The notes beneath the pieces are model-generated. The model was not told where the DNA came from and ran no database searches. It saw only the letters and a program-made list of their open reading frames with translations. Of a stretch of 64,000 bases of DNA, positions 17,635 through 26,599 are shown piece by piece (within the stretch, counting starts at the first letter, position 1; each line of letters begins with the position of its first letter). The DNA is taken from assembly GCA_025869365.1 (NCBI GenBank), contig JAOZVV010000187.1, positions 1-64,000 of the forward strand. The letters are read 5' to 3'. The DNA is from Pseudonocardia sp. (lineage in GTDB: Bacteria; Actinomycetota; Actinomycetes; Mycobacteriales; Pseudonocardiaceae). A program made the position numbers and the translations under genes.

Positions 17635-18728
17635 GCCGGACGGCCCTCCCGGACTTCCCGTGGGACTCCCTCACCGGAGTCCGTGAGCTCGCTGCCGCGC
17701 ACCCGGACGGTCTGGTCGACCTCTCGGTCGGCACCCCCGTCGATCCCGTGCCCGCCGTCGTCCGGGATGCTCTCGCCGGTCCCGCCGCCGAGATCCCGGG
17801 CTACCCGGCGACGCACGGCACCCCCGCCCTGCGGGAGGCGGTCGCCGCGTCGCTCGGGCGCCGCTTCGGGGTGACCGGGCTCGATCCGGAGGCCGTCCTG
17901 CCCACGATCGGCTCGAAGGAGCTGGTCGCCTGGCTGCCGACGTTGCTGGGGCTCGGCCCCGGGGACGTCGTGGGGGTGCCGGCCGTCGCCTACCCCACCT
18001 ACGAGGTCGGCGCGCTGATCGCCGGGGCCACACCCGTCCGGCTGGCGGACGGCGAGACCCCGCCTGCGGGGACCCGGCTGGTCTGGCTCAACTCCCCGTC
18101 GAACCCGACGGGACGGGTCCTCGACGCCGCCGCGCTCAGGGCGTCGGTCGAGGCGGCCCGCGCCGCGGGTGCCGTCGTCGCGTCGGACGAGTGCTACCTC
18201 GCGCTCGCCGCACCCCGGCTCGGCGCGGTCTCGGTGCTGCACCCGGACGTGTGCGGCGGGAACCACGAGGGTCTGCTGGCCGTGCACTCGATGTCGAAGA
18301 CGTCGAACCTCGCCGGCTACCGGGCCGCGTTCGTCGCCGGCGACCCGGTGCTGGTCAGTGCCCTGCTGGAGATCCGCAAGCACGCCGGCATGATCGTCCC
18401 GTACCCGGTGCAGGCGGCGCTCGCCGCGGCCACCGCGGACGACGTCCACGTCGCGGCCCAGGTCGCGCTCTACGACGCCCGGCGCACCCGGCTGCGCGCC
18501 GCCGTCGAGAAGTTCGGGCTCCGGGTGGACCATTCGGAGGCCGGGCTCTACCTGTGGGCCACCGCCGCCCGGCCGTGCCGGGAGACCGCGCAGGACCTCG
18601 CCGAGCTCGGCATCCTGGTTGCGCCGGGCGAGTTCTACGGCGAGTCGGGGGCGCAGCACGTCCGGATCGCGCTGACCGCCACGGACGAGCGGATCGACGC
18701 AGCGGTGAGCCGACTCTCCGGGCGATGA
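17631..18728 (+). CDS. dapC: N-succinyldiaminopimelate aminotransferase DapC
   Basis: 365-residue fold-type I PLP aminotransferase. It has NSPSNPTGR (substrate and PLP contact), SDECY (PLP ring Asp and Tyr) and SMSKTSNLAGYR, with Lys223 as the Schiff-base lysine. Position directly after fdxA and near dapD and dapE supports DapC, which aminates N-succinyl-2-amino-6-oxopimelate in lysine and peptidoglycan DAP synthesis. GTG start overlapping fdxA. Confidence 0.9.
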   Translation: MSRTALPDFPWDSLTGVRELAAAHPDGLVDLSVGTPVDPVPAVVRDALAGPAAEIPGYPATHGTPALREAVAASLGRRFGVTGLDPEAVLPTIGSKELVAWLPTLLGLGPGDVVGVPAVAYPTYEVGALIAGATPVRLADGETPPAGTRLVWLNSPSNPTGRVLDAAALRASVEAARAAGAVVASDECYLALAAPRLGAVSVLHPDVCGGNHEGLLAVHSMSKTSNLAGYRAAFVAGDPVLVSALLEIRKHAGMIVPYPVQAALAAATADDVHVAAQVALYDARRTRLRAAVEKFGLRVDHSEAGLYLWATAARPCRETAQDLAELGILVAPGEFYGESGAQHVRIALTATDERIDAAVSRLSGR

Positions 18729-18774
18729 CGCCCCCGGCCGGTGGCCGGACCCGGCCCGTGACCGAGCCCGGCCC

Positions 18775-19974
18775 GTGACCGAGCCCGGTACCGGGACGAC
18801 GCGGATCCGACCGGTGATCGTCCTGCTCGGGCTGCTCGCCCTCGCCGCGAACCTCCGCGCAGCCCTCGCCGGATACCCGCCGCTGCTGGAGACCGTCCGT
18901 GCTCAGCTCGGGGTCTCCTCCGGCGCCGCGGGACTGGTGCAGGCCGGGGCCGTGCTGATGATGGCCGTCGGGTCGTTCGTCGGGTCCGGGTTCGGCGCGC
19001 GGTTCGGCCGCGAACGTGCGGCCGGCGCCTCCGTCGGCCTCGTGGCGCTCGGCAGCGTCGTCCGCGGCGTCCCCGCGCTCGTGCCGCTGATCGTGGGCAG
19101 CCTCGTCGTCGGCCTCGGGATCGGGCTCGCGGGCGTGCTGCTCGCGGGCATCGTGAAGGAGCGCCTCGCCGCCCGCGCGGGCGCTGTGACCGGCGGCTAC
19201 GTCGTCGCGATGATGATCGGGGCGACCGTCTCCTCGGCCGTGGCGGTGCCGCTGTCCGTGGCTCTCGGGGGCTGGTCGTTCTCGCTCGCCGCGTGGGCCG
19301 TTCCCGCGGTCGTCGCGTGCGCGGTCTGGGCGCCGGTGGCGGTGCGGGCCGGGAGCCCGGGCCGGAGCGGCCCCCGGATGCCGCTCCCGTGGCGGGACCC
19401 GTTCGCCCGCCGGGTCGCCTGCTACCAGTCCGGCACGTCGCTGATGTTCTACGGCTGGCTGACCTGGCTCTCGCCCTACTACGAGAGCCACGGCTGGACG
19501 CCGTCGCGCGCCGGGCTGCTGCTCGCGGCCTGGAGCGTCGCGCAGATCCCGGCCGCCCTGCTCGTGCCCGCCCTGGCCGAGCGTCGCCGGCGCTGGCGGT
19601 TCTGGGCGTCGGTCACGCTGGCCTGTGGCCTGGTCGGGACGCTCGGTGCGTTGCTGGCGCCCGAGCCCGGTGTCGTCGGGCCCTGGCCGTGGGCGGTGCT
19701 GATGGGGATCGGCGTCGGCGCCGGGTTCCCGCTGGGTCTCGCGGTGATCGCCTGGCGGACCCCGGACGGCGCGAGCAGCGCCGCCACCAGCGGCTTCGCC
19801 CTCGGCGTCGGCTACACCACGGCCGGGCTGGGCCCGCTGCTGATGGGGGTGCTGATCGACCTGACCGGCGGCTACGCCGCGGCGATCGTGATCCTGCTCC
19901 TCGCCGGGACGGTGCAGGGCCTGGCGATCCGGCGGATCGGGGACAGGCCTACAGCTCGGCCGCCCGGTCCCTGA
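18775..19974 (+). CDS. MFS transporter, CynX/NimT type
   Basis: 399 residues with about twelve hydrophobic segments. The first helix contains LLALAANLRAALAGYPPLL, where the N-L-R motif is typical of the CynX/NimT (cyanate/2-nitroimidazole) branch of the major facilitator superfamily. The substrate is unknown. GTG start 46 bp after dapC, in the same direction. Its last 26 bp overlap the convergent CHAD gene. Confidence 0.85.
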   Translation: MTEPGTGTTRIRPVIVLLGLLALAANLRAALAGYPPLLETVRAQLGVSSGAAGLVQAGAVLMMAVGSFVGSGFGARFGRERAAGASVGLVALGSVVRGVPALVPLIVGSLVVGLGIGLAGVLLAGIVKERLAARAGAVTGGYVVAMMIGATVSSAVAVPLSVALGGWSFSLAAWAVPAVVACAVWAPVAVRAGSPGRSGPRMPLPWRDPFARRVACYQSGTSLMFYGWLTWLSPYYESHGWTPSRAGLLLAAWSVAQIPAALLVPALAERRRRWRFWASVTLACGLVGTLGALLAPEPGVVGPWPWAVLMGIGVGAGFPLGLAVIAWRTPDGASSAATSGFALGVGYTTAGLGPLLMGVLIDLTGGYAAAIVILLLAGTVQGLAIRRIGDRPTARPPGP

Positions 19975-20896
19975 CCTGCTCCCAGGCCGCCCACCACTCC
20001 GTCCGCTTGTGCTCGGCGCGGGTCCGCTCGCGCTCGACCAGCCGGCCGGCGACGAACACGACGTGGGCGTCCGGATACTCGCCGAGCCCGTCGAGCAGGC
20101 CCCGGATGCGCTCCTCGGCCACGCAGGCGTCCTGGTGGTCCCCGAGGATCTCCTGGAGCACCGCGGTCGCCTGCAGCAGCCGCTTCACCGGCCTGCCGAG
20201 CATCGGCTCCACCAGCTCGCCGACGTACCGGACGCGCTTCACCCGGATCCGCAGCGCGTGCAGCGTCGCGTCCTTCGGGTGCTCACCCGCCCGCTCCACG
20301 TTGCGCCGCAGCTTGTGCGCCTCGGTGCGGACGAGGTCGGCGAGCTCGGGTTGCGCCTGCGTCGCCGAGGGTGTGGGCAGCGGCAGCCGGATCGCGTCCG
20401 CCAGCCGCTCGAGCAGGGCGGCGTAGCGGGGGGCGTCGAGGGCGGCCAGCATCTCCTCCCGGGCTCGCGCCCGCTCGGTCTCCAGCGCCGCGACGAGCCG
20501 TTCGGCGGCCTCCCGCTCGGCCGCCGGCAGGCTCGCCGCCTCCTCGCCGAGCCGCAGCAGCAGGACGTCGAGGTCCCGGACCGGCCCGAGCGCGCGCCCG
20601 AGCCAGCCGAGCTCCTCGCGCAGCCCGTCGGACCACGCGCCGTCGAGCAGGGGGCGGGCGGCCTTCAGCGCGGCCCGCATCCGCCGCACGGATACCCGCA
20701 TCTGGTGCAGGTTCTCGATGTCCGTGCCGTCCCGGGTGCCGGGGTCGTGCACGAGCAGCGCCCGCAGCCGCAGGTCCAGCGCCGCGCGGACGTGGTGGGC
20801 GGGGGTGTCGGCCGGGCTCGCCGTGACCGGGGCCGGGAGGTCGGCGAGGGCGATGGGCCGCCGTCCGTTGCGTGCTTCCATCTCGGGTTCCGGCAC
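19949..20896 (-). CDS. CHAD-domain protein
   Basis: 315 residues. The helical CHAD domain covers most of the length, with conserved basic His-containing motifs: HQMRVSVRRMRAALK near residues 64-78 and LHALRIRVKRVRYVGEL in the second half. CHAD domains bind inorganic polyphosphate. No CYTH triphosphatase domain is fused here. The gene lies 5 bp downstream of dapD on the same strand, so the two are probably co-transcribed. Confidence 0.9.
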   Translation of the reverse strand: MPEPEMEARNGRRPIALADLPAPVTASPADTPAHHVRAALDLRLRALLVHDPGTRDGTDIENLHQMRVSVRRMRAALKAARPLLDGAWSDGLREELGWLGRALGPVRDLDVLLLRLGEEAASLPAAEREAAERLVAALETERARAREEMLAALDAPRYAALLERLADAIRLPLPTPSATQAQPELADLVRTEAHKLRRNVERAGEHPKDATLHALRIRVKRVRYVGELVEPMLGRPVKRLLQATAVLQEILGDHQDACVAEERIRGLLDGLGEYPDAHVVFVAGRLVERERTRAEHKRTEWWAAWEQVRDRAAEL

Positions 20897-20901
20897 TGCG
20901 C

Positions 20902-21849
20902 TCAGTTGGCGTGCAGCGCGGCGTTGAGCGCGATGCCCTCACCGGTGCGGGGGAGGGCCTCGACCGCGCCGCTGACGCTGTTGCGGCGCAGCAGGACGCC
21001 GTCCTGGCCGGAGAGCGTCCGGGCGGCGACCGCGCTGCCGTCCGGCAGGGTCACCTTGGTGCCGGCGGTGACGTAGAGGCCGGCCTCGACCACGCAGTCG
21101 TCGCCCAGGGAGATGCCGATGCCGGCGTTCGCGCCCAGCAGGCACCGCTTGCCGATCGAGATGACCTGCGTGCCGCCGCCGGAGAGCGTGCCCATGATCG
21201 AGGCCCCGCCGCCGACGTCCGAGCCGTCGCCCACGACGACACCCGCGGAGATCCGGCCCTCCACCATCGAGGAGCCGAGCGTGCCGGCGTTGAAGTTCAC
21301 GAAGCCCTCGTGCATGACCGTGGTGCCCTCGGCGAGGTGCGCGCCGAGCCGCACCCGGTCCGCGTCCGCGATCCGCACGCCGGACGGGAGCACGTAGTCC
21401 ACCATCCGCGGGAACTTGTCGACGCCGTACACGGCGACGGCGCCGCGGGCCCGCAGCTTCGCGCGGACGAGCTCGAACCCGGGAACCGCGCACGGGCCGA
21501 AGTTCGTCCAGGCGACGTTCGCGAGCAGCCCGAACTGGCCCTCGAGGTTCACCTCGTGCGGCGCGACCAGGCGGCTGGAGAGCAGGTGCAGGCGCAGGTA
21601 GACATCCGCCGCGTCGACCGGCTTGTCGGCGAGCGAGCCGATCTCGGTCCGGACGATCCGCGTGGTGACCTCGCGCGCCTCGTCGTCCCCCGTGAGCGGC
21701 TCGAGCGCGGCGGTGGCGTCGACGGCGTCCGGCCCCAGCGCGGGGGCCGGGTACCAGGTGTCGAGGATCGTCCCGTCCGGCGTGACGGTGGCGAGGCCGG
21801 TGCCGGACGCGCCCTCGCTGCGGAAACCTGTGCTGAACTCGGTGCTCAC
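20902..21849 (-). CDS. dapD: Tetrahydrodipicolinate N-succinyltransferase DapD
   Basis: 315 residues, actinobacterial DapD type. The left-handed beta-helix of hexapeptide repeats is visible in the C-terminal half ([53 protein letters not shown]). It transfers succinyl from succinyl-CoA to tetrahydrodipicolinate, the step before DapC. An XRE regulator gene ends 16 bp upstream in the same direction, and the CHAD gene follows. Confidence 0.95.
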   Translation of the reverse strand: MSTEFSTGFRSEGASGTGLATVTPDGTILDTWYPAPALGPDAVDATAALEPLTGDDEAREVTTRIVRTEIGSLADKPVDAADVYLRLHLLSSRLVAPHEVNLEGQFGLLANVAWTNFGPCAVPGFELVRAKLRARGAVAVYGVDKFPRMVDYVLPSGVRIADADRVRLGAHLAEGTTVMHEGFVNFNAGTLGSSMVEGRISAGVVVGDGSDVGGGASIMGTLSGGGTQVISIGKRCLLGANAGIGISLGDDCVVEAGLYVTAGTKVTLPDGSAVAARTLSGQDGVLLRRNSVSGAVEALPRTGEGIALNAALHAN

Positions 21850-21865
21850 GGCTGCGCAATCTACG

Positions 21866-22453
21866 TCAGTGGTCGCGGTCCTCGGGGCGCCGGTGCGCCG
21901 GGTGGCGCCGGAGCCACTGGTCGACGGTCGGGGGCGGCGGGTCGTGGCGGAACCGGGCGACGCGGACCTCCCACTGGCTGCGCCGCCGTTTCGCGTCCCG
22001 GTACTCGCGATCGCGATGGAACGTCTCCGGCGGCCGTGCCAGCCCGTACCGGCCGCCCCACCAGTCGCCCGAGGTCGGCTCGAGGATCACGTCGAGGTGC
22101 GCGGGGTAGCGGCGGTCGGCACCGTCGAGCAGCCCGCCGTCCGGGACGTCGAGCATCGGGGGCACGACGGCCCCGTCCTCGTCGACCAGCACGAGCCGCA
22201 GACCCGCGACGGCGAGCAGCCTGCCGAGCGTCGCCAGGCTCGGGACCAGGGTCCCGGCCTCGATGCGGCTGACCGTCGAGCGCGCCATGCCCGCCTCCGC
22301 CGCGAGCCCGCGCTGGCTGAGGTCCGCCCTCCGCCGTGCCGCGCGGACCAGCCCGCCGGGGTCCGGCACGACGGGTTCGGCGTGTTCGGCACGGTGCTCG
22401 CCGTTCTCGCCGTGCTGGTCGGAGGGGCTGGGGACGGAGTCCGCGGGGCTCAT
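21866..22453 (-). CDS. XRE-family helix-turn-helix regulator
   Basis: 195 residues from the ATG at 22453. The HTH is [40 protein letters not shown], a textbook Cro/CI domain at residues about 40-80. The C-terminal half is rich in Arg, Trp and Pro ([20 protein letters not shown] ... [19 protein letters not shown]) and is not recognised. The frame remains open upstream through a repeat cluster, but that extension is repeat-derived and was excluded. The gene directly precedes dapD; whether it controls dapD is unknown. Confidence 0.8.
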   Translation of the reverse strand: MSPADSVPSPSDQHGENGEHRAEHAEPVVPDPGGLVRAARRRADLSQRGLAAEAGMARSTVSRIEAGTLVPSLATLGRLLAVAGLRLVLVDEDGAVVPPMLDVPDGGLLDGADRRYPAHLDVILEPTSGDWWGGRYGLARPPETFHRDREYRDAKRRRSQWEVRVARFRHDPPPPTVDQWLRRHPAHRRPEDRDH

Positions 22454-22557
22454 GCTCCCGAGCGTGCAGGGCGCGGCGGCCCGCGGCGGCACGTGCTGAT
22501 CGACATGTGGATAGAGCCTGTGGACAACCGGGGGAGAGGGGTGCTTCCGGGGGACCT

Positions 22558-22930
22558 TTGCTCTGCGCACACCCACGCACCGGGCTGCCTGTGGACAGAT
22601 TTGCTCTGCGCACACCCTCTGCTCTGCGCACACCGACGCACCCTTGCTCTGCGCACACCGACGCACCGCGGCCGGCTCGCCGGCGTCCGTCGGGGTGCAA
22701 GATCACGGGTTGCGGTACAGAACGGCCGCCGGTGGCCGACATGTACCGCGGACGGTGATCAAGGGCCTCCCGGGGATCGGATGATCGCCGAATGCGACCC
22801 GCAACGTGTCATCGCCGGCACCTCCCGGGTCACGAGCAGCGAGCTTGCTCGCCGCGGTGCGTCGGTGTGCGCAGAGCAAGCGTTCCGCTGCTCCGAACGG
22901 CCTATGACGCGTCGGTGTGCGCAGAGCAAA
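22558..22930. repeat. Cluster of TTGCTCTGCGCACACCGACG-type repeats
   Basis: Four forward copies of the word GCTCTGCGCACACC(G)ACGCAC, full or partial, lie at 22558-22580, 22601-22617, 22621-22641 and 22644-22666. Two inverted copies lie at 22857-22879 and 22909-22930. They flank a palindrome at 22701-22760. Copies are nearly identical, suggesting recent spread or gene conversion. Irregular spacing and mixed orientation argue against CRISPR. Confidence 0.9.
22701..22760. repeat. Palindrome GATCAC...GCGGTAC (diverged copy)
   Basis: Arms 22701-22718 and 22743-22760 share GATCAC and GCGGTAC ends with a few mismatches between. The outer parts match the perfect palindrome at 57045-57106 (TTGCGGTAC on the left, ATGTACCGC and GGTGATCA on the right). 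It sits centrally in the repeat cluster. Confidence 0.75.
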
Positions 22931-23029
22931 GGGCCCCCGAGAGGCACCCGGGGACATCCAGACCCCCCGCCCGAGCACCCGACCGCCGTGCGCGACCCGC
23001 CCCCGGCGCCGGCCGGTACCGTCCCTCGG

Positions 23030-24103
23030 GTGACCTCGCAGACCGCGGCCCTCGACCTCACCGCCGATCCCGTCGACCTCACGGCGGCGCTGGTGGACGT
23101 GCCCAGCGTGTCCGGGGACGAGGCCCTGCTGGCCGACCTGCTCGAGATCGCGCTGCGGGAGCAGGCGCCGCACCTGGAGGTCGTGCGCAGCGGAGCGGCG
23201 GTCCTGGCCCGGACGGACCTGGGACGACCGTCCAGGGTCCTGCTCGCCGGGCACATCGACACCGTCCCGATCGCGGACAACGTCCCGAGCCACCGTGACG
23301 GTGCGGTCCTCTACGGCTGCGGGACGTCGGACATGAAGGCCGGGGACGCCGTCTTCGCCCACCTCGCCGCCACCCTCACCGAGCCCCGCCACGACCTGAC
23401 GCTCGTCTTCTACGACTGCGAGGAGGTCGAGGCGGTCCGCAACGGTCTCGGCCGCATCGAGCGCGAGCTGCCGGACTGGCTCCGGGCGGACCTCGCGATC
23501 CTCGGCGAGCCCACGGACGGCGAGGTCGAGGCCGGCTGTCAGGGCACCCTGCGGGTGGAGGTCCGGACCAGCGGCCGGCGGGCGCACTCGGCCCGGTCCT
23601 GGCTGGGGGACAACGCGATCCACCACGCGGGCGCCGTGCTGGCCCGGCTCGCCGCCTACCGACCACGAGACGTCGACATCGACGGCTGCCTCTACCGCGA
23701 GGGTCTGCAGGCCGTCCGGATCGCCGGGGGCGTCGCGGGCAACGTCGTGCCGGACGAGTGCGTCGTCACGGTCAACTTCCGGTTCGCCCCGGACCGCACC
23801 GCGGACGCCGCGGTCGCGCACGTCCGGGAGGTGCTCGACGGCTTCGACCTCGCCGTCACCGATCTGTCGCCGGGGGCGCTGCCGGGTCTGAGGGCCCCGG
23901 CGGCGCGACAGTTCCTGGAGGCGACGGGGACGTCGGCGCGGGCGAAGTACGGCTGGACCGACGTGTCCCGCTTCGCCGCGCTCGGCATCCCGGCGATCAA
24001 CTACGGTCCGGGGGACCCGAATCTGGCGCACACGCGCGAGGAGCACGTGGACACCGCCGCCATCACCCGATGCGCCGACGTCCTCCGGCGTTTCCTCGGC
24101 TGA
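23030..24103 (+). CDS. dapE: Succinyl-diaminopimelate desuccinylase DapE
   Basis: 357-residue M20-family metallopeptidase from the GTG at 23030. Metal-binding motifs are [10 protein letters not shown] (His, catalytic Asp), [11 protein letters not shown] (bridging Asp) and YDCEEVEA (catalytic Glu), followed by LGEPTD. The lid domain contains [17 protein letters not shown]. It releases succinate to give LL-DAP. Starts further upstream would read through the repeat cluster and are rejected. Order with dapD matches Rv1201c-Rv1202. Confidence 0.95.
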   Translation: MTSQTAALDLTADPVDLTAALVDVPSVSGDEALLADLLEIALREQAPHLEVVRSGAAVLARTDLGRPSRVLLAGHIDTVPIADNVPSHRDGAVLYGCGTSDMKAGDAVFAHLAATLTEPRHDLTLVFYDCEEVEAVRNGLGRIERELPDWLRADLAILGEPTDGEVEAGCQGTLRVEVRTSGRRAHSARSWLGDNAIHHAGAVLARLAAYRPRDVDIDGCLYREGLQAVRIAGGVAGNVVPDECVVTVNFRFAPDRTADAAVAHVREVLDGFDLAVTDLSPGALPGLRAPAARQFLEATGTSARAKYGWTDVSRFAALGIPAINYGPGDPNLAHTREEHVDTAAITRCADVLRRFLG

Positions 24104-24140
24104 CACCGGCCCGCCGCACGGGCCTCATTACGCTGCGGGT

Positions 24141-24905
24141 ATGAGCGTGAACGGGGAGCGGGCCAGACCCGAGCAGAGTTTCCGCGGTCCGGTGATGCGA
24201 CGGGACCGGCAGGCCGAGGGCAGCACGACCGACCAGCGCCTCCTGGACTCCCGTGGCCCCAGCGACTGGGTGCACACGGACCCGTGGCGGGTGATGCGGA
24301 TCCAGGCGGAGTTCGTCGAGGGCTTCGGGATGCTCGCCGAGCTGCCGCGCGCCGTCACGGTCTTCGGTTCGGCCCGCACGCCCGTCGACAGCCCCGAGTA
24401 CGCGATGGGCGTGGAGCTCGGCGCCGCGCTGGCGGAGTCCGGCTTCGCGGCGATCACCGGTGGCGGCCCGGGCACGATGGAGGCGGTCAACAAGGGGTGC
24501 TCGGAGGCGGGCGGGCTCTCCGTCGGGCTCGGCATCGAGCTGCCGTTCGAGCAGGGGCTCAACGACTGGGTCGATCTCGGCATCAACTTCCGCTACTTCT
24601 TCGCGCGCAAGACGATGTTCGTGAAGTACTCACAGGCCTTCGTCTGCCTGCCCGGCGGGTTCGGCACGCTCGACGAGCTGTTCGAGGCGCTGTGCCTCGT
24701 CCAGACGAAGAAGGTGACGAAGTTCCCGGTGGTCCTGCTGGGCAGCAAGTACTGGCAGGGCCTCTACGACTGGATCGCGGGCCCGGTCCTGGAGACCGGC
24801 AAGGTCGGGCAGAAGGACCTCGAGCTGCTGCACGTCACCGACGACGTCGACGACGCCGTCAAGGTGGTCCACGAGGCCTACCGGGCGTGGGAGGAGGCGC
24901 ACTGA
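24141..24905 (+). CDS. LOG-family protein (TIGR00730 type), first copy
   Basis: 254 residues with the Rossmann-like LOG fold: GGGPGTMEAVNKGC (nucleotide-binding) and PGGFGTLDELFE (catalytic PGGxGT motif). LOG proteins cleave cytokinin riboside monophosphates or related nucleotides to the base plus ribose phosphate. The N-terminus has about 60 additional residues (RARPEQSFRGPVMRRD). Its TGA overlaps the ATG of a second LOG gene (TGATG). Confidence 0.9.
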   Translation: MSVNGERARPEQSFRGPVMRRDRQAEGSTTDQRLLDSRGPSDWVHTDPWRVMRIQAEFVEGFGMLAELPRAVTVFGSARTPVDSPEYAMGVELGAALAESGFAAITGGGPGTMEAVNKGCSEAGGLSVGLGIELPFEQGLNDWVDLGINFRYFFARKTMFVKYSQAFVCLPGGFGTLDELFEALCLVQTKKVTKFPVVLLGSKYWQGLYDWIAGPVLETGKVGQKDLELLHVTDDVDDAVKVVHEAYRAWEEAH

Positions 24906-25498
24906 TGGGCGCGGAACACGCGGGACGGGACCCGCACGCGGTCTGCGTCTACTGCGGCTCCTCCGACGGGGTCCCCCGGCGCTACCTCGACCTCGCCGTC
25001 GAGGTCGGCAGGGAGATCGCGGCCCGTGGCTGGTCCCTGGTCTCCGGCGGCGGCCGGACGTCGATGATGGGTGCGGTCGCGATCGGCGCGCGGGAGGGCG
25101 GCGCGCGGACCATCGGCGTCATCCCGCAGAGCATGGTCGAGCGGGAGTGGGCGGACCACGACTCCGACGAGCTCCTCATCACCGAGACGATGCGGGAGCG
25201 GAAAGCGCTGATGGAGGCGCACGCGAACGCGTTCCTCGCCCTCCCCGGCGGCATCGGGACCTGCGAGGAGCTGTTCGAGGTGTGGTCGGCCGGGGCGCTG
25301 GACCTGCACGCCAAGCCCGTCGTGCTGCTGGACCCGGACGGCCACTGGACGGGCCTGCTGGACTGGGTGGGGGAGCTCGCGGCCAAGGGCTTCGCGAGCC
25401 GCTCGCCGTTGGACCGGCTCGTCGTGGCGACGGACGTGCGGAGCGCGCTGGACGCCTGTGCACCCGCGCCGGTCGCCGTGCCACCATCGGTGGCGTGA
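24905..25498 (+). CDS. LOG-family protein, second copy
   Basis: 197 residues from the ATG at 24905. It starts AVCVYCGSSDGVPRRY, with VSGGGRTSMMGAVA and LPGGIGTCEELFEVW, the complete LOG signature. It corresponds best to M. tuberculosis Rv1205, a cytokinin-nucleoside phosphoribohydrolase homologue. It is divergent in sequence from the upstream LOG gene, so this is not a recent tandem duplication. It overlaps folP2 by 4 nt. Confidence 0.92.
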   Translation: MGAEHAGRDPHAVCVYCGSSDGVPRRYLDLAVEVGREIAARGWSLVSGGGRTSMMGAVAIGAREGGARTIGVIPQSMVEREWADHDSDELLITETMRERKALMEAHANAFLALPGGIGTCEELFEVWSAGALDLHAKPVVLLDPDGHWTGLLDWVGELAAKGFASRSPLDRLVVATDVRSALDACAPAPVAVPPSVA

Positions 25499-26367
25499 CG
25501 CCTCTCCCGCTGCGCTTCGGCACCCGTACCCCGGCGCAGGACCGCGCACTGGTGATGGCGATCGTGAACCGCACACCGGACTCGTTCTACGACCGCGGGG
25601 CCACGTTCTCCGACGAGGCCGCGATGGCGAAGGTGGACCGGGTCGTCGCCGAGGGCGCGGACATCATCGACATCGGCGGGGTGAAGGCCGGCCCGGGGGA
25701 CGTCGTGGACGTCGAGGAGGAGATCCGCCGGGTGATCCCGTTCGTCGCCGCCGTCCGGGACCGGCACCCGGACGTCGTGATCAGCGTGGACACCTGGCGC
25801 GGTGCCGTCGGGCGGCTCGCCGTCGCGGAGGGCGCGGACCTGCTCAACGACACGTGGGCCGGCGCGGACCCCACCCTCGCCGAGGTCGCCGCGGACACCG
25901 GGGTCGGGATCGTCTGCTCCCACACCGGGGGTGCCGTGCCGCGGCTGCGGCCCCACCGGGTGCGGTACCCGGACATCGTCGCGGACGTCGTGGCGGAGGT
26001 GACCGGTCACGCGGAACGGCTGGTGGCGATGGGGGTGCCCCGCGAGGGTGTGCTCGTGGACCCCACCCATGACTTCGGGAAGAACACCTTCCACGGCCTG
26101 GCCCTGCTGCGGCACTGCGACACCCTCGTCGCGACGGGCTGGCCGGTCCTGATGGCGCTGTCCAACAAGGATTTCGTGGGGGAGACGCTGGGCGTGGCGC
26201 TGGACGACCGGATCGAAGGGACACTCGCCGCGACGGCGCTCGCGGCGGCCGCGGGCGCCCGCGTGTTCCGGGCGCACCAGGTCGTCGAGACGCGGCGGAC
26301 GGTGGACATGGTCGCCTCGATCGTCGGTACCCGCGCGCCGGCCCGGACGGTCCGCGCCCTCGCCTAG
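25495..26367 (+). CDS. folP2: Dihydropteroate synthase-like protein FolP2
   Basis: 290-residue TIM-barrel protein of the DHPS family. NRTPDSFYDRG is the pterin/phosphate loop, but the usual DIGGESTRPG is DIGGVKAGPGD, and the C-terminal segment is LSNKDFVGE rather than the usual SRK. These changes match the FolP2 paralogue (Rv1207), reported to lack DHPS activity, so a folate role is doubtful. It starts at a GTG inside the preceding LOG gene and lies upstream of gpgS. Confidence 0.88.
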   Translation: MTPLPLRFGTRTPAQDRALVMAIVNRTPDSFYDRGATFSDEAAMAKVDRVVAEGADIIDIGGVKAGPGDVVDVEEEIRRVIPFVAAVRDRHPDVVISVDTWRGAVGRLAVAEGADLLNDTWAGADPTLAEVAADTGVGIVCSHTGGAVPRLRPHRVRYPDIVADVVAEVTGHAERLVAMGVPREGVLVDPTHDFGKNTFHGLALLRHCDTLVATGWPVLMALSNKDFVGETLGVALDDRIEGTLAATALAAAAGARVFRAHQVVETRRTVDMVASIVGTRAPARTVRALA

Positions 26368-26599
26368 GCGGCCGGAGCGGAGGAAGCAGGAAGAAAATCA
26401 CCCGGAAGTTTGGTTTAGATTTTACCGGACAAGCACAATCGGGCCCTTCCGATCCTCTTAACCACGCTGTAACGGACCGTGCCTCGAACAGTAATGCGCA
26501 ATGGAATTAATCGAGTACTCGCACGACGTGTTGGACGCCCGAGTTGATGATTGTCGTCGACGCGCTGACCGCGCTCGGAGACTCGACCCGAGGAGAACC
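26368..26599 (+). promoter_or_regulatory. A+T-rich promoter region upstream of gpgS
   Basis: The stretch 26388-26470 is the most A+T-rich in this part of the window (for example GTTTGGTTTAGATTTTACC). It separates folP2 from gpgS, so gpgS probably has its own promoter. The AGGAGA ribosome site is at 26591-26596. Box assignment is uncertain. Confidence 0.5.

Larger units (their letters stand above)
22454..23029. other. 576-bp divergent intergenic region filled with repeats
   Basis: The gap between the XRE gene (minus) and dapE (plus) contains no supported gene. It holds direct and inverted copies of a 21-23 bp word and a central palindrome, listed separately. The dapE promoter probably lies in 22935-23029, but no clear boxes were found. 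Confidence 0.8.

Noticed and set aside
22454-22666. N-terminal extension of the XRE regulator by 71 residues
   Set aside because: The extension translates the repeat words (CAEQ repeats) and is unlike any HTH protein start; the ATG at 22453 is better.
22558-22930. Possible CRISPR array
   Set aside because: Irregular spacing, both orientations, no cas genes.
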